Shown here: one piece after another, positions 1 through 8,003 of the stretch
How the letters are laid out: each line of letters opens with the position of its first letter
Position numbering within the stretch: position 1 is the stretch's first letter
Assembly (NCBI GenBank): GCA_012960155.1
Contig: DUBU01000038.1
Coordinates: 17,932-51,976, forward strand
Origin: Micavibrio sp.
GTDB lineage: Bacteria > Pseudomonadota > Alphaproteobacteria > Micavibrionales > Micavibrionaceae
Reading direction: 5' to 3'
DNA length: 34,045 nucleotides
Notes under the pieces: generated by a model
Database searches by the model: none
What the model saw: the letters and a program-made list of their open reading frames with translations, nothing else
Told to the model about the DNA's origin: nothing
Made by a program: the position numbers and the translations under genes

Positions 1-423
1 GAAGCTTTGCTGAGCCCATTTGTTCTGTGCTTCAGTCAGCTCTTTGACATCTTTGCAAGACATCAATGATTTCAGAGCCTGTGTGTTCTTTTCAGCAGTT
101 TGCTGAGCCAGACCGAAATATGCTTTCGTCAGGTCTTCAAAACCTTTCATGAACACGCTGCCTGATTTCATAATGGCATCCATTTGATCTTTGCTTGAAT
201 TTGCTGCTTCTTTAGCAAGCTTTTCAAATTGTACTGTTCCTTGTGTCATAATCGTCTCCATTTCCTTTCTAGGTTGGACAATAGTTTTCTGAACTGTCTG
301 TTCAGTCTTACGCAGAGTTTTGCCAGCGGCTGCTTTTGTCTTTTTTGCTGCTGTGCGCGCTTTTGTAGTAGCAGGCTTTTTAGCCTTAGAGGCTGTTTTG
401 CCTGAAGTAGTTTTAGTCGACAT
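1..423 (-). CDS. Phasin family protein with basic N-terminal extension (3' end beyond window)
   Basis: Probable polyhydroxyalkanoate granule-associated protein (phasin). The frame is open from an ATG at 423 to the left edge, 141 codons, so the C-terminus is missing. Residues 1 to about 58 are rich in Lys, Ala and Thr, like histone H1 or PhaF tails. From residue 59 (MTQGTVQFEKLAKEAANSS) the sequence is the amphipathic, Gln/Ala/Lys-rich helix typical of phasins, including FMKGFEDLTKAYFGLAQQ. I chose the start at 423 because AAGGAAAGG lies just upstream and the basic stretch is open and uniform in composition. An internal ATG at 249 with GGAG upstream could give a form without the tail. Three TGC-rich palindromes lie upstream at 493-541, as expected for a PhaR-controlled phasin. 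The family call is firm. A role of the tail in binding DNA is inference. Confidence 0.82.
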   Translation of the reverse strand, partial: MSTKTTSGKTASKAKKPATTKARTAAKKTKAAAGKTLRKTEQTVQKTIVQPRKEMETIMTQGTVQFEKLAKEAANSSKDQMDAIMKSGSVFMKGFEDLTKAYFGLAQQTAEKNTQALKSLMSCKDVKELTEAQNKWAQQSF

Positions 424-492
424 TTTTGACCTTTCCTTACGTATCGTAATAAAGAATCATAGTTTGGAAACCGTAGCCTCGCACAACTTTTA

Positions 493-541
493 TTGCATTG
501 CAATAGCTGCATGGCAGCACCAGTAGATTATTGCACTGCAC
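493..541. promoter_or_regulatory. Cluster of three PhaR-type operators (YTGC-N3-GCAR)
   Basis: Three TGC-rich near-palindromes stand in a row in the divergent region upstream of the phasin gene. TTGC-ATT-GCAA is at 493-503 (a perfect 13-bp palindrome when extended to 492-504). CTGC-ATG-GCAG is at 507-517 (GCTGC/GCAGC when extended). TTGC-ACT-GCAC is at 531-541 and is imperfect. In Paracoccus and Rhodobacter, PhaR, the repressor of phasin genes that senses the polymer, binds sites of the form CTGC-N3-GCAG. The match in form and in place is strong, but the regulator gene itself is not in the window. Confidence 0.7.
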
Positions 542-697
542 AATATTAATTATAGGGCGGCTACACTATGTCGTCAAGGAGATTTTTGTGCGGCGCACAA
601 CAGTCTATTTTCAGCCCCTTGAAATCCTGCCTCTAAACGGCTAAAAGTATAGATAAATAAAAGCCTTACCAAAAAGGCGAATTGAACAGGGAAACAT

Positions 698-1597
698 ATG
701 AAAAAACCATCTCTCGCAAAGCTTGCGGGCGTATTGGGGATTGCCTTTGCCGCAGCCGCTATGCCTGCCAACGAAGCGGCGGCGCATCACGGATCTTGTA
801 AAGCACCGCAGCCCGACTCCTCACTTGTTATAGACCTGGATACAGGCGTCATTCTTGAATCCGATAATGCCAGCGCCCAGCGCATACCCGCCTCACTAAC
901 CAAAGTCATGACTTTACTTCTGGTTATGGAAGCGCTGGATAGCGGGCAAATTAAAGAAAGCGAACTGATCACGATCTCTCGGCACGCCGTTTCGGGGCAA
1001 CTTTGGGATAACCGCACGCCCGTCAGAGCCGGTGACCAGATATCCGTGCGCGAGGCCATAGCAGGGCTTGTTACTTTATCCTCCAATAAGATCGCGATTG
1101 CCATTGCCGAGCATGTTGCGGGTAGTGAGGATAAATTTGTGGACATGATGAATGACCGTGCCCGCGCCATAGGCATGGACAACACTGTATTTGTTGACCC
1201 TCACGGCCTTGATGACACTCGTCAGACAACAACAGCTTTTGATATGGTCAGGCTGGTGCGGCACGTGATCAATAATCATGAAAGCAGGCTGCATTATTAT
1301 AATACAGGCACGTTTTCGCATCGCGGGGTAACCCGCCATGGCGGCAGCAGCTTTACCAATGCCTATCGTGATGTTGATCTTGCGAAAACTGGATATGTCT
1401 GTAAATCAGGGTTTAATCTGGTGGCAACATCAGAACGTAACGGACGCACAATCGTAGGCGTTGTATTCGGGCGACACACAGGCTGGCAGCGCAATCACGA
1501 CCTTCGCGAGATACTGGACGAAGCGCATCGTAACGCTAGACGCATTATTTCCGTTGCCAATATGCCAAACTCAAATCCATCAACACGCTTGGAATGA
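698..1597 (+). CDS. D-alanyl-D-alanine carboxypeptidase (S11 family penicillin-binding protein)
   Basis: Periplasmic serine D,D-peptidase that trims the terminal D-Ala of peptidoglycan stem peptides. A signal peptide covers about residues 1-29 (KKPSLAKLAG, then a hydrophobic run ending AAA). All three catalytic motifs are present: SLTK at 66-69 (nucleophile Ser66), SSN at 128-130 and KTG at 230-232. The protein is 299 residues, which fits a catalytic domain alone: there is no C-terminal beta domain and no amphipathic membrane anchor, so it may be soluble in the periplasm. The start has AGGG upstream and the ATG lies in CATATG. It is followed after 159 bases by a second member of the same family, which carries a SPOR domain. 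The family call is secure; the exact dac subtype is not. Confidence 0.92.
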   Translation: MKKPSLAKLAGVLGIAFAAAAMPANEAAAHHGSCKAPQPDSSLVIDLDTGVILESDNASAQRIPASLTKVMTLLLVMEALDSGQIKESELITISRHAVSGQLWDNRTPVRAGDQISVREAIAGLVTLSSNKIAIAIAEHVAGSEDKFVDMMNDRARAIGMDNTVFVDPHGLDDTRQTTTAFDMVRLVRHVINNHESRLHYYNTGTFSHRGVTRHGGSSFTNAYRDVDLAKTGYVCKSGFNLVATSERNGRTIVGVVFGRHTGWQRNHDLREILDEAHRNARRIISVANMPNSNPSTRLE

Positions 1598-1756
1598 CAT
1601 AAAATAGCCCTATTTTCTATGGATAAGCGTTTCGTATATTAAGAGATGATCATGGACATTAGTATGGCAATTCGTTAAAATGATAGGGTGTACAAGACGC
1701 AGGGTAACTGCGCGCTATTAAAAAAATCAATTCACGATCGGTTTAAGGATAAGGTC

Positions 1757-3142
1757 TTGGCGTTTTCTCGGGTCTTAAAAAATTCATTGTTTTGTGTAGC
1801 ATTCGCGCTGCTTTTGGCCATGTGCGCGTCCCTGACTTTCCCCGTGAAAGCGCAGGCTGCAAACCCTAAATACGCGGCCCTAGTAATGGATGCCGATACG
1901 GGTTTGATACTATTCCAACGCTACCCCGACAAAAAAGTTCATCCGGCATCACTTGCCAAAACAATGACCATCCTTCTGGCATTTGAAGCCATTAAACGCG
2001 GCGATTTAACAATGAATGACCGTGTTATCATGTCAAAGCACGCCGCCAGCATGGTGCCCAGTAAACTTGACCTGCCTGTTGGTTCTTCTATTCGCGTTGA
2101 AGATGCGATTTATGCACTGGTAACTAAATCGGCGAATGACGTGGCAGCGGCTCTGGCTGAGAAAATAGGCGGTACGGAAAGCCATTTTGCTGTAATGATG
2201 ACCCGTAAAGCGCGACAGATTGGCATGACAAGCACAACATATCGCAACGCCTCTGGTCTTCACGACCCAGCACAGATTACAACGGCGCGCGACCAGGCAA
2301 AACTCGCGCAATACATGCTCAAAGCCCACCGTGACAAATACCATTACTTCTCAACCAGCAATTTCACATACCGTGGCAAGTCTTATCACAACCATAACCG
2401 CCTGATGGAAACCTATAAAGGTATGGACGGCTTCAAGACAGGTTACATTCAAGCTTCTGGTTTTAACCTTTTGGCCTCAGCCAAGCGCGATAAGCGCCGC
2501 TTGATCGGTGTTGTTTTCGGTGGCCGTACATCGGTAACCCGTAACAACCACATGAAAGATATTCTGGATCAGAGCTGGGCAAAACTGGATAATATGCTTC
2601 TGGCGCAGAATGCCCCTATTCCTCAGCGCAAACCCGAGAGCGTTGTACAGCTGGCATCTATGGTTCCTGCTGCAGGCCGCGAAATCGCGCGCAGCTGGGC
2701 TGATCTGAACCCCAGCATTTTGCAAGGCAAAGCCTTTAGTTCATTGTTGGGGGAAGGCGACATCGATCCTTCCGAGGGCAAGCGTCTGGAAACAGGTCTT
2801 CTGGCTATTTCTGCCGTCACAGGTGAGCGCAGCCCTTACCTGAATGAGACCGAAGCGATCCAGAAAGCATCTACTGGAAGCGCCGCGACACAAAAAACAG
2901 ACAACAGCTGGTCTATTCAGGTTGGCGCCTTTACCAGCCGCGTACGCACAGACAAAGCACTGCGTCTTGCTTACAGCACTCTGCCGGGCGAATTGCAAAA
3001 AGGTAAGGTTACGATCGCGCCTTTAAAAACGAAATCAGGGTATATCTTCCGTGGTCGCATGGGCGGCTTTAGCAAAGGTGAAGCGCAGCAAGCTTGCGCA
3101 ATCATCAAGGAATGCTTGCTGGTATCCCCTTATGCCCAATAA
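1757..3142 (+). CDS. D-alanyl-D-alanine carboxypeptidase with C-terminal SPOR domain
   Basis: Second S11 D,D-peptidase, probably acting at the division septum. Numbered from the TTG at 1757, the signal peptide covers residues 1-34 (ending VKAQA), and the motifs are SLAK 65-68, SAN 125-127 and KTG 227-229. A linker follows, then a SPOR domain at about 385-461 (starting WSIQVGAFTS), a fold known to bind glycan strands stripped of stem peptides. I prefer TTG 1757 because AAGGAT sits six bases upstream and it gives an ordinary signal peptide. The frame is open back to a GTG at 1688, but that start has no spaced ribosome site and would give a very long n-region. The next gene starts inside the last codons of this one, so the two are probably coupled in translation. 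Confidence 0.9.
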   Translation: MAFSRVLKNSLFCVAFALLLAMCASLTFPVKAQAANPKYAALVMDADTGLILFQRYPDKKVHPASLAKTMTILLAFEAIKRGDLTMNDRVIMSKHAASMVPSKLDLPVGSSIRVEDAIYALVTKSANDVAAALAEKIGGTESHFAVMMTRKARQIGMTSTTYRNASGLHDPAQITTARDQAKLAQYMLKAHRDKYHYFSTSNFTYRGKSYHNHNRLMETYKGMDGFKTGYIQASGFNLLASAKRDKRRLIGVVFGGRTSVTRNNHMKDILDQSWAKLDNMLLAQNAPIPQRKPESVVQLASMVPAAGREIARSWADLNPSILQGKAFSSLLGEGDIDPSEGKRLETGLLAISAVTGERSPYLNETEAIQKASTGSAATQKTDNSWSIQVGAFTSRVRTDKALRLAYSTLPGELQKGKVTIAPLKTKSGYIFRGRMGGFSKGEAQQACAIIKECLLVSPYAQ

Positions 3143-3866
3143 TCACATTCATCTAAACGCATCACATGACCGCTCTTCGGAGTCCGGAAATGTCATCTTT
3201 TTTATTCTGCTCGCCATTGTCTTGGTGGCCTTGATCACAGCAGCTGTGCGCGGTACAGGCGAAGGCGGCGATATCGATAACGAGACACTGGCGATCCGTG
3301 TTTCCGAAGTGCGCGAATATACCAACGAGATTGAGCGCGGTCTGCGATTTATTATGCATGACGGTGCGAGTGAAACCGAAATTCGTTTTGCGCATCCTGA
3401 CGCGCCGGCCGCTTATGGCACAATTACCAACACGCCAACACGCCAGGTTTTCAGCAATAGTGGCGGTGGCGTGCAATACCGTACGCCCGACCCGGCCATC
3501 AGCAGTGCAGCAAACTGGGAATTTTACGGCAGTACGCATTTACCGGGTGTTGGCACAGATGATGCCTCGCTAGAAGAAGCCGAGCTGATTGCTGTGTTGC
3601 CAGATGTTACGCAGGCCTTTTGCGCCAAGGTTAACCAGATCAACGGCTACGATGAAGCCACGCAGCCGATTGATACCACTGGCACTTGTATATATTCAGG
3701 CACATCATTGCGCTTCAGCTCTAGTGCGGGTTTTGCCGCATCAGGTGCGGCTGACAATGTAAATGATGCGACCTTTACAATCAGACCGGCAATGCAGGGC
3801 TGCGTATCGTGTAACGCTTCGGGCACAAGTGATTTTCACTTCTTCCACGTGTTAATGGCACGCTAA
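3132..3866 (+). CDS. Single-span pilin-like protein of unknown function (paralogue of 15978-16679)
   Basis: I do not recognise a named family. The protein has a short polar N-terminus, then SGN followed by one hydrophobic helix at about residues 21-39 (VIFFILLAIVLVALITAAV), then a long exported domain of about 200 residues with four cysteines (FCAK, GTCIY, GCVSC). The outline resembles a pseudopilin, but the canonical Glu at position +5 of the helix is absent. A second gene at 15978-16679 has the same plan: SGN plus helix, an FC/VC motif before the middle, Cys-rich stretches near the end and an FHFFHVLMAR / YTFYSIVAAQ ending. The ATG at 3132 overlaps the D,D-peptidase gene by 11 bases and has no ribosome site of its own, so it is probably translated by coupling. 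The frame is open upstream to 3051, but that start would lie deep in the neighbour. Confidence 0.7.
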   Translation: MPNNHIHLNASHDRSSESGNVIFFILLAIVLVALITAAVRGTGEGGDIDNETLAIRVSEVREYTNEIERGLRFIMHDGASETEIRFAHPDAPAAYGTITNTPTRQVFSNSGGGVQYRTPDPAISSAANWEFYGSTHLPGVGTDDASLEEAELIAVLPDVTQAFCAKVNQINGYDEATQPIDTTGTCIYSGTSLRFSSSAGFAASGAADNVNDATFTIRPAMQGCVSCNASGTSDFHFFHVLMAR

Positions 3867-3873
3867 AAAAGAC

Positions 3874-4125
3874 CTATTTATCATCCATGAAAATTTTCAG
3901 ATTATCGGCGACGTGGCCCTTATCCATGTTGCGGATTTTCTCGCGGGCATTCTTGCCGTCTGATTGGTAATTCGGGTCATCCATTTTCGCCAGTGCATCG
4001 GCCAGCGCCTGAATATTTTCTTCACCGATCTCCTCGCGCGCCTTGGCCATGTTCGCCTTAGCTTCGGCAATCAATTGCTCACGGGATGGTTTTTTGTCTT
4101 TTTTCTTACCGAATAATCCAAACAT
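3874..4125 (-). CDS. Small charged protein of unknown function
   Basis: A protein of 83 residues with no family I can name. It begins MFGLFGKKKDKKPSREQ, a hydrophobic-basic leader, followed by an Ala/Glu-rich helical stretch (about 19-50) and a Lys/Asp-rich end. It contains no cysteine and no membrane helix. It lies 23 bases downstream of the FadN-type gene on the same strand and is probably transcribed with it. No strong Shine-Dalgarno sequence is visible; AGGG is about 14 bases from the ATG. The codon usage and protein-like composition favour a real gene. The gene faces the pilin-like gene tail to tail, seven bases apart. Confidence 0.6.
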   Translation of the reverse strand: MFGLFGKKKDKKPSREQLIAEAKANMAKAREEIGEENIQALADALAKMDDPNYQSDGKNAREKIRNMDKGHVADNLKIFMDDK

Positions 4126-4148
4126 GAATTCATTATACCCTATTTTGC

Positions 4149-6518
4149 CTAGTTTCTTAAGGGCTTGCCTTTGGTCAGCATGTGTTCGATGCGGTCAACC
4201 GTTCCCTGATTGTGCAGCAATTTCATAAATTCATGCACTTCCAGATCCAGCAAATCCTGTTCGCTCACGGGCTTGGTCCAATCCGCATCAGGGCCTCCTG
4301 TCAGAACCTCTGCCAAATGGCCGGAGACCACGATATCATAAGGTGTGGCCTGACCGGCCTTAGCCATGTCAGCGACCGCCATCTTCAGCCCTGCGCTACC
4401 GCTTGGGCCGGGCAAACGCACATCATCGGCTGCTTCGGGCGGCGTATAGTTTGCTGCCAGTTTCAGCGCGGTCTGCTTGGCATCAAACAGCAAGCGATCA
4501 CGGTTCATCGTGATGGTATCGCTTGGGCGGAAATATCCCAACGCCATAGCGTCAGCAGCTGACTTAGACACCTGCGCCGTTCCGATGGTCTGGAACGCCT
4601 GACGCACAGCGCCCATCGGATCGTTCGCGGGCGAGAACCACATATCATTGTGCTTGGCACGCTGTGCCGCCTGATAACGCAAGATCATTTCCTTACAGCC
4701 GCCCCATGCAGGGATCAAACCGACACCGACTTCCACCAGACCGACATAGCTTTCGGCATGTGCTTGTACATGGTCAGCGTGCAGCAAAATCTCGCAGCCG
4801 CCGCCCAGCGCCAGTCCTGACGGCGCGGCCACCATCGGGAAATTCGCAAGTTTTAGACGCATATAGGCAATCTGCCCTGCGGTGATGAAGCGGGTTAATG
4901 TATCCCACTCGCCTTGCTTCATCAGCTCCAGCGCCATACCGAGATTTGCCCCTGCGGAGAACGCACTGCCTTCATTATAGATCACCAGGGCTTTGAATTT
5001 ATCGCTGCCCTCGATATCGTCAGCAAGTTCCAGCAGCATGTTAAAGATGTTCTCATCAAACGTGTTCATCTTGCTGGTGTGTTCAAAACACAGAACGCCA
5101 TCGCCAATATCCCAGACATTACAGGACTCGTTTGATTTATAAGGCTGCTGCGCCAGACGAATATCGCTTAGCAGCATCACGCCCTCTGGGCGCTGAATAT
5201 CATGGTATACCCCGTCAACGCCGAAATATTGCAGCTTTCCGCCTTCAACGCGATAGAAGCTGCCGTCATCGACTTTGGTAAGCAGTTCAGGTACATCCAT
5301 GCCTTCTGCGGCCAGCTTGTCTGCAAACCAGCTTGCGCCCAGCGCGTCAATCATCTCAAACGGGCCTTGTTTCCAGTTATAGCCAAGGCGCATCGCTTCA
5401 TCGACGGCAGCAATGTTATCGGCAATCTCGGGAACCAGTGCCGCAGCATAAGCCAGCGTACGATACAGCACTTCCCATGCGTAACGGCCACCTTCATCAT
5501 CGGCAGTTACCAAGTCTTTTAAGCTCTTGGCTTTGGCGGAAGCTATCTCAACCTTGCCTGCGGCGGCATACATGCTCTCGTCAAACGTATCGGCGTTTAT
5601 ACTCAGCGCCTGTTTTTCTTTCTTGCCGCCTTCTTTATTCAGGCGATAAAAGCCGCCCTTGCCTTTGCGTCCTGTATAGCCTGCCTCAATCATATCGCGG
5701 ATGAATTTGTGATCGGTGTAAAGCGCGCGATACGCGTCATCTTCGGGTAAGGTCGACAGCAGCGAGTCTGCCAGATGCGGCATCAGATCAATACCCACCA
5801 GATCCACAAGACCAAACACGCCTGTCTTGGGAATACCTGCAGGTCTGCCCATGACGGCATCTGCCGCTTCGACCGAAATTCCTGTTTCAACGGCTTGGTT
5901 AATCCCGCAAGTCAGCCAGAACACGCCGAGGCGGTTGGCAATAAAGCCGGGAGTATCGTTACACGGCACAACGCCCTTGCCCAGTTTCACATCGCAGAAA
6001 TGACGAACATCTTCGATCGCGTCAGTGCGTGTGTTCTCACCTGTGACCAGTTCCAGAAGTCGCATGTAGCGCGGCGGGTTAAAGAAATGCGTGATCAGAA
6101 AGTCTTGCGCGAACTCATCGCCTTGATCTTTCACCAGTAATTCCAGCGGAATGGTTGAAGTGTTCGAAGAGACAATAGAGCCTTTCTTACGATGCTCGTT
6201 TATCAGGCTGTAAGTTTTGTGTTTGATTTTCAAATCTTCCAGCACAACTTCGATAATCCAGTCGCATTCCCCCAGCAGCGCCGCATCGTCTTCCAGATTT
6301 CCCGCCGTGATCAGTTTCGCGTTACGTTTATGCATGAACGGCGCAGGGTCTGTTTTCAGCATCTTTTCAATCGCGCCTTTGGCCAGCATTGATCTGTCGC
6401 TTGCGTCTTTAGGGACGATATCCAGCATCACAACAGGCACGCCCGCATTGGCAATTTGTGCGGCAATCCCGCTACCCATTACACCTGATCCGATCACTGC
6501 GACTTTTTGAATGGTCAT
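4149..6518 (-). CDS. fadN: FadN-type 3-hydroxyacyl-CoA dehydrogenase / enoyl-CoA hydratase
   Basis: Bifunctional beta-oxidation enzyme acting on enoyl-CoA and 3-hydroxyacyl-CoA in the cytoplasm. The dehydrogenase part comes first: an NAD-binding Rossmann loop GSGVMGSG at 10-17, the catalytic His in THFFNPP (His144), and the C-terminal helical half (NDTPGFIANRLG, GRKGKGGFY). A crotonase part follows in roughly the last 320 residues, with the oxyanion loop SAGANLG, the LGGGCE glutamate and the second glutamate in VGLVEVGVGLIPAWGG. This order (dehydrogenase then hydratase) and the length of 789 residues match Bacillus FadN and differ from E. coli FadB/FadJ, where the hydratase comes first. AGAGGATATC precedes the ATG. 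No thiolase or acyl-CoA dehydrogenase gene is adjacent in the window. 3-Hydroxyacyl-CoA could also feed polymer synthesis, but that is inference. Confidence 0.9.
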   Translation of the reverse strand: MTIQKVAVIGSGVMGSGIAAQIANAGVPVVMLDIVPKDASDRSMLAKGAIEKMLKTDPAPFMHKRNAKLITAGNLEDDAALLGECDWIIEVVLEDLKIKHKTYSLINEHRKKGSIVSSNTSTIPLELLVKDQGDEFAQDFLITHFFNPPRYMRLLELVTGENTRTDAIEDVRHFCDVKLGKGVVPCNDTPGFIANRLGVFWLTCGINQAVETGISVEAADAVMGRPAGIPKTGVFGLVDLVGIDLMPHLADSLLSTLPEDDAYRALYTDHKFIRDMIEAGYTGRKGKGGFYRLNKEGGKKEKQALSINADTFDESMYAAAGKVEIASAKAKSLKDLVTADDEGGRYAWEVLYRTLAYAAALVPEIADNIAAVDEAMRLGYNWKQGPFEMIDALGASWFADKLAAEGMDVPELLTKVDDGSFYRVEGGKLQYFGVDGVYHDIQRPEGVMLLSDIRLAQQPYKSNESCNVWDIGDGVLCFEHTSKMNTFDENIFNMLLELADDIEGSDKFKALVIYNEGSAFSAGANLGMALELMKQGEWDTLTRFITAGQIAYMRLKLANFPMVAAPSGLALGGGCEILLHADHVQAHAESYVGLVEVGVGLIPAWGGCKEMILRYQAAQRAKHNDMWFSPANDPMGAVRQAFQTIGTAQVSKSAADAMALGYFRPSDTITMNRDRLLFDAKQTALKLAANYTPPEAADDVRLPGPSGSAGLKMAVADMAKAGQATPYDIVVSGHLAEVLTGGPDADWTKPVSEQDLLDLEVHEFMKLLHNQGTVDRIEHMLTKGKPLRN

Positions 6519-6589
6519 GCTGATATCCTCTTTTGTTTCTGCCCCATATTTTTAGCATTTTTGGGCGGCGGCCTCTAATCCTAAATAAT

Positions 6590-6618
6590 TTGCATAATCA
6601 CTCTTGTTTTTCTATAAT
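6590..6618 (+). promoter_or_regulatory. Sigma70-type promoter for the 6642 gene
   Basis: TTGCAT at 6590-6595 and TATAAT at 6613-6618 are 17 bases apart. An AGGAAGG ribosome site (6631-6637) and the ATG at 6642 follow at the expected distances. It is predicted by eye only. Confidence 0.6.
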
Positions 6619-6641
6619 GCCCCTAAAGACAGGAAGGTATT

Positions 6642-7490
6642 ATGCAGCCCAGCGACACATTAAAAACAACCGTAATCAGTTTTGAAGCAGACCGCCGCGA
6701 CGCGCTCGATACGCAGAAAAAGCATATCCGCAAGCGCGACGCATTTCAGGGCGAAGCCGATAAAATGCGTGACAGCATGGGCTGGCGCGAAAAATATTTG
6801 CCACGCTGGATAGCCAGACTACTTGGCGGCAACACAAGCGCCATTGACCGTTATGCCGATAAAATGAACGAAGTCAGCGCCGAAGATAAACAAGCGCGCA
6901 GCTACGCCGATAAAGCCGATACGATTAACAGCAGCGTCATTAACGCTGTCAGCGATTTTCTAAACCGCAATGATGCGAACTATCGCAATATCCTGATACC
7001 TTTGGCTGCTGCCAATGAATTCAAGAGCAGCATTGGAAAATTCAAAGGCTTGATCCGTCATGCCCTAAGCGAGATTAACGACGCGCAGAGCATGGAAACC
7101 ATGGATATGTTTACCAAAAACAAGGGCTTTTCTCTGATGTCGACTTTTGCCAATGGTGATGCGCGCGATGCGGTCAACCGTGTCAAATCTGCTGCTCCTG
7201 CCTTTGAATCGGCTGCGCAACGATATCAGGACTCATATAAAGACTTTTCCGTGGGCAAGATCGAGGCCGAATTCGGTGATCTGACCGATCTTGTTTTCGA
7301 CTTCATGTTTGATGGCTTTGATTTTATGAGCATTTTCAGCCTCAGCGCCCTAGGCAGTGCGGAAGACAACATGGAAAAAGTACAGCGTCAGGTCAAATCC
7401 ATTGAAGGCACAGTCGACGAGCAAATTGATCAGCTTCAGTCCTTGCGTGATGCCTGTATTGCCAAAACACGGCAAGCCTGTACGCTTTGA
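6642..7490 (+). CDS. Unrecognised helical protein
   Basis: I do not recognise this 282-residue protein. It is charged and largely helical with no signal peptide. The first 90 residues are rich in Lys, Arg, Asp and Glu (DRRDALDTQKKHIRKRD) and the last 40 (EDNMEKVQRQVKSIEGTVDEQ) look like a coiled coil. One short hydrophobic patch (about 222-240, LTDLVFDFMFDGFDFMSIF) is Phe/Asp-rich rather than a membrane helix. A good promoter and AGGAAGG precede the ATG, so it is very likely expressed. It has its own transcription unit, divergent from the FadN-type gene and followed by a separate promoter at 7559. Nothing in its context fixes a role; a cytoplasmic structural or surface-associated protein would fit equally. 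Confidence 0.6.
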   Translation: MQPSDTLKTTVISFEADRRDALDTQKKHIRKRDAFQGEADKMRDSMGWREKYLPRWIARLLGGNTSAIDRYADKMNEVSAEDKQARSYADKADTINSSVINAVSDFLNRNDANYRNILIPLAAANEFKSSIGKFKGLIRHALSEINDAQSMETMDMFTKNKGFSLMSTFANGDARDAVNRVKSAAPAFESAAQRYQDSYKDFSVGKIEAEFGDLTDLVFDFMFDGFDFMSIFSLSALGSAEDNMEKVQRQVKSIEGTVDEQIDQLQSLRDACIAKTRQACTL

Positions 7491-7557
7491 TAGACAACCC
7501 TTGCCAATTGCTAACCTAATCTTAACTAATTATTAGTACGTTGAAGACGCGGAATAG

Positions 7558-7588
7558 TTTGTGTTTGTACACAAAGATTTGTTATAAT
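7558..7588 (+). promoter_or_regulatory. Promoter with overlapping 7-bp inverted-repeat operator
   Basis: A -35-like TTGTGT (7559-7564) and a consensus TATAAT (7583-7588) are 18 bases apart. A perfect inverted repeat, TTTGTGT-TTGT-ACACAAA (7558-7575), covers the -35 element and half of the spacer, which is where a repressor or activator would sit. An AGGAGGG ribosome site at 7606-7612 and a GTG at 7621 follow. Confidence 0.6.
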
Positions 7589-7620
7589 TAATGAAGTTAC
7601 GGTTTAGGAGGGCATAAGCT

Positions 7621-7992
7621 GTGAACAATGCGAAACCAGTTAATCTGGCGACTTTCGACCCTTTAGAAGGGCTGCCGGCGCATATTCCCGTTAATCCTAT
7701 ACTGACCGATCAAATGAAGGTCGACGTGATGGTAAATAAGGAAGGCCATATCTGGGTCTGCCATGACCGTCCGTTCAAAGAATATGTTGATTGGATTGAA
7801 TTTGATGCCGATGCAGGGCGCCTTATATTTGTTACACAAGGCGGCCGTTTAAATGATTTTGGCATTCAAATTAAGCCATTAATGGCAAAATATATAAAAA
7901 AAGCAGACACTGCGGACTTACTACTCATGAAAAACAAAAAACTTCATGATTTTAGTAGAGTAGCGCTTGTTACACGGCAATTGGTGAATTGA
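7621..7992 (+). CDS. Unrecognised 123-residue protein
   Basis: No family recognised. The GTG start at 7621 is supported by AGGAGGG eight bases upstream, one of the best ribosome sites in the window. The protein begins polar and Pro-rich (NNAKPVNLATFDPLEGLPAHIPVNP), then alternates beta-like stretches (MKVDVMVNKEGHIWVCH; DWIEFDADAGRLIFVTQGG) and ends in a Lys-rich helix. There is no signal peptide or membrane helix. By eye the DNA is richer in A and T than the neighbouring genes. It lies 11 bases upstream of the 8004 gene and behind the operator-bearing promoter, so the two form one operon. A small cytoplasmic partner of the second protein is a reasonable guess, but only that. Confidence 0.6.
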   Translation: MNNAKPVNLATFDPLEGLPAHIPVNPILTDQMKVDVMVNKEGHIWVCHDRPFKEYVDWIEFDADAGRLIFVTQGGRLNDFGIQIKPLMAKYIKKADTADLLLMKNKKLHDFSRVALVTRQLVN

Positions 7993-8003
7993 GGATATAA
8001 AAT

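Noticed and set aside
246-512. Minus-strand open frame rich in Lys/Arg/Leu over the phasin start
   Set aside because: It overlaps the phasin frame that has ribosome sites and a family match; it is a frame shadow.
3051-3131. Longer N-terminus for the pilin-like protein
   Set aside because: It would overlap the D,D-peptidase SPOR domain by far, and the membrane-helix pattern fits the ATG at 3132.
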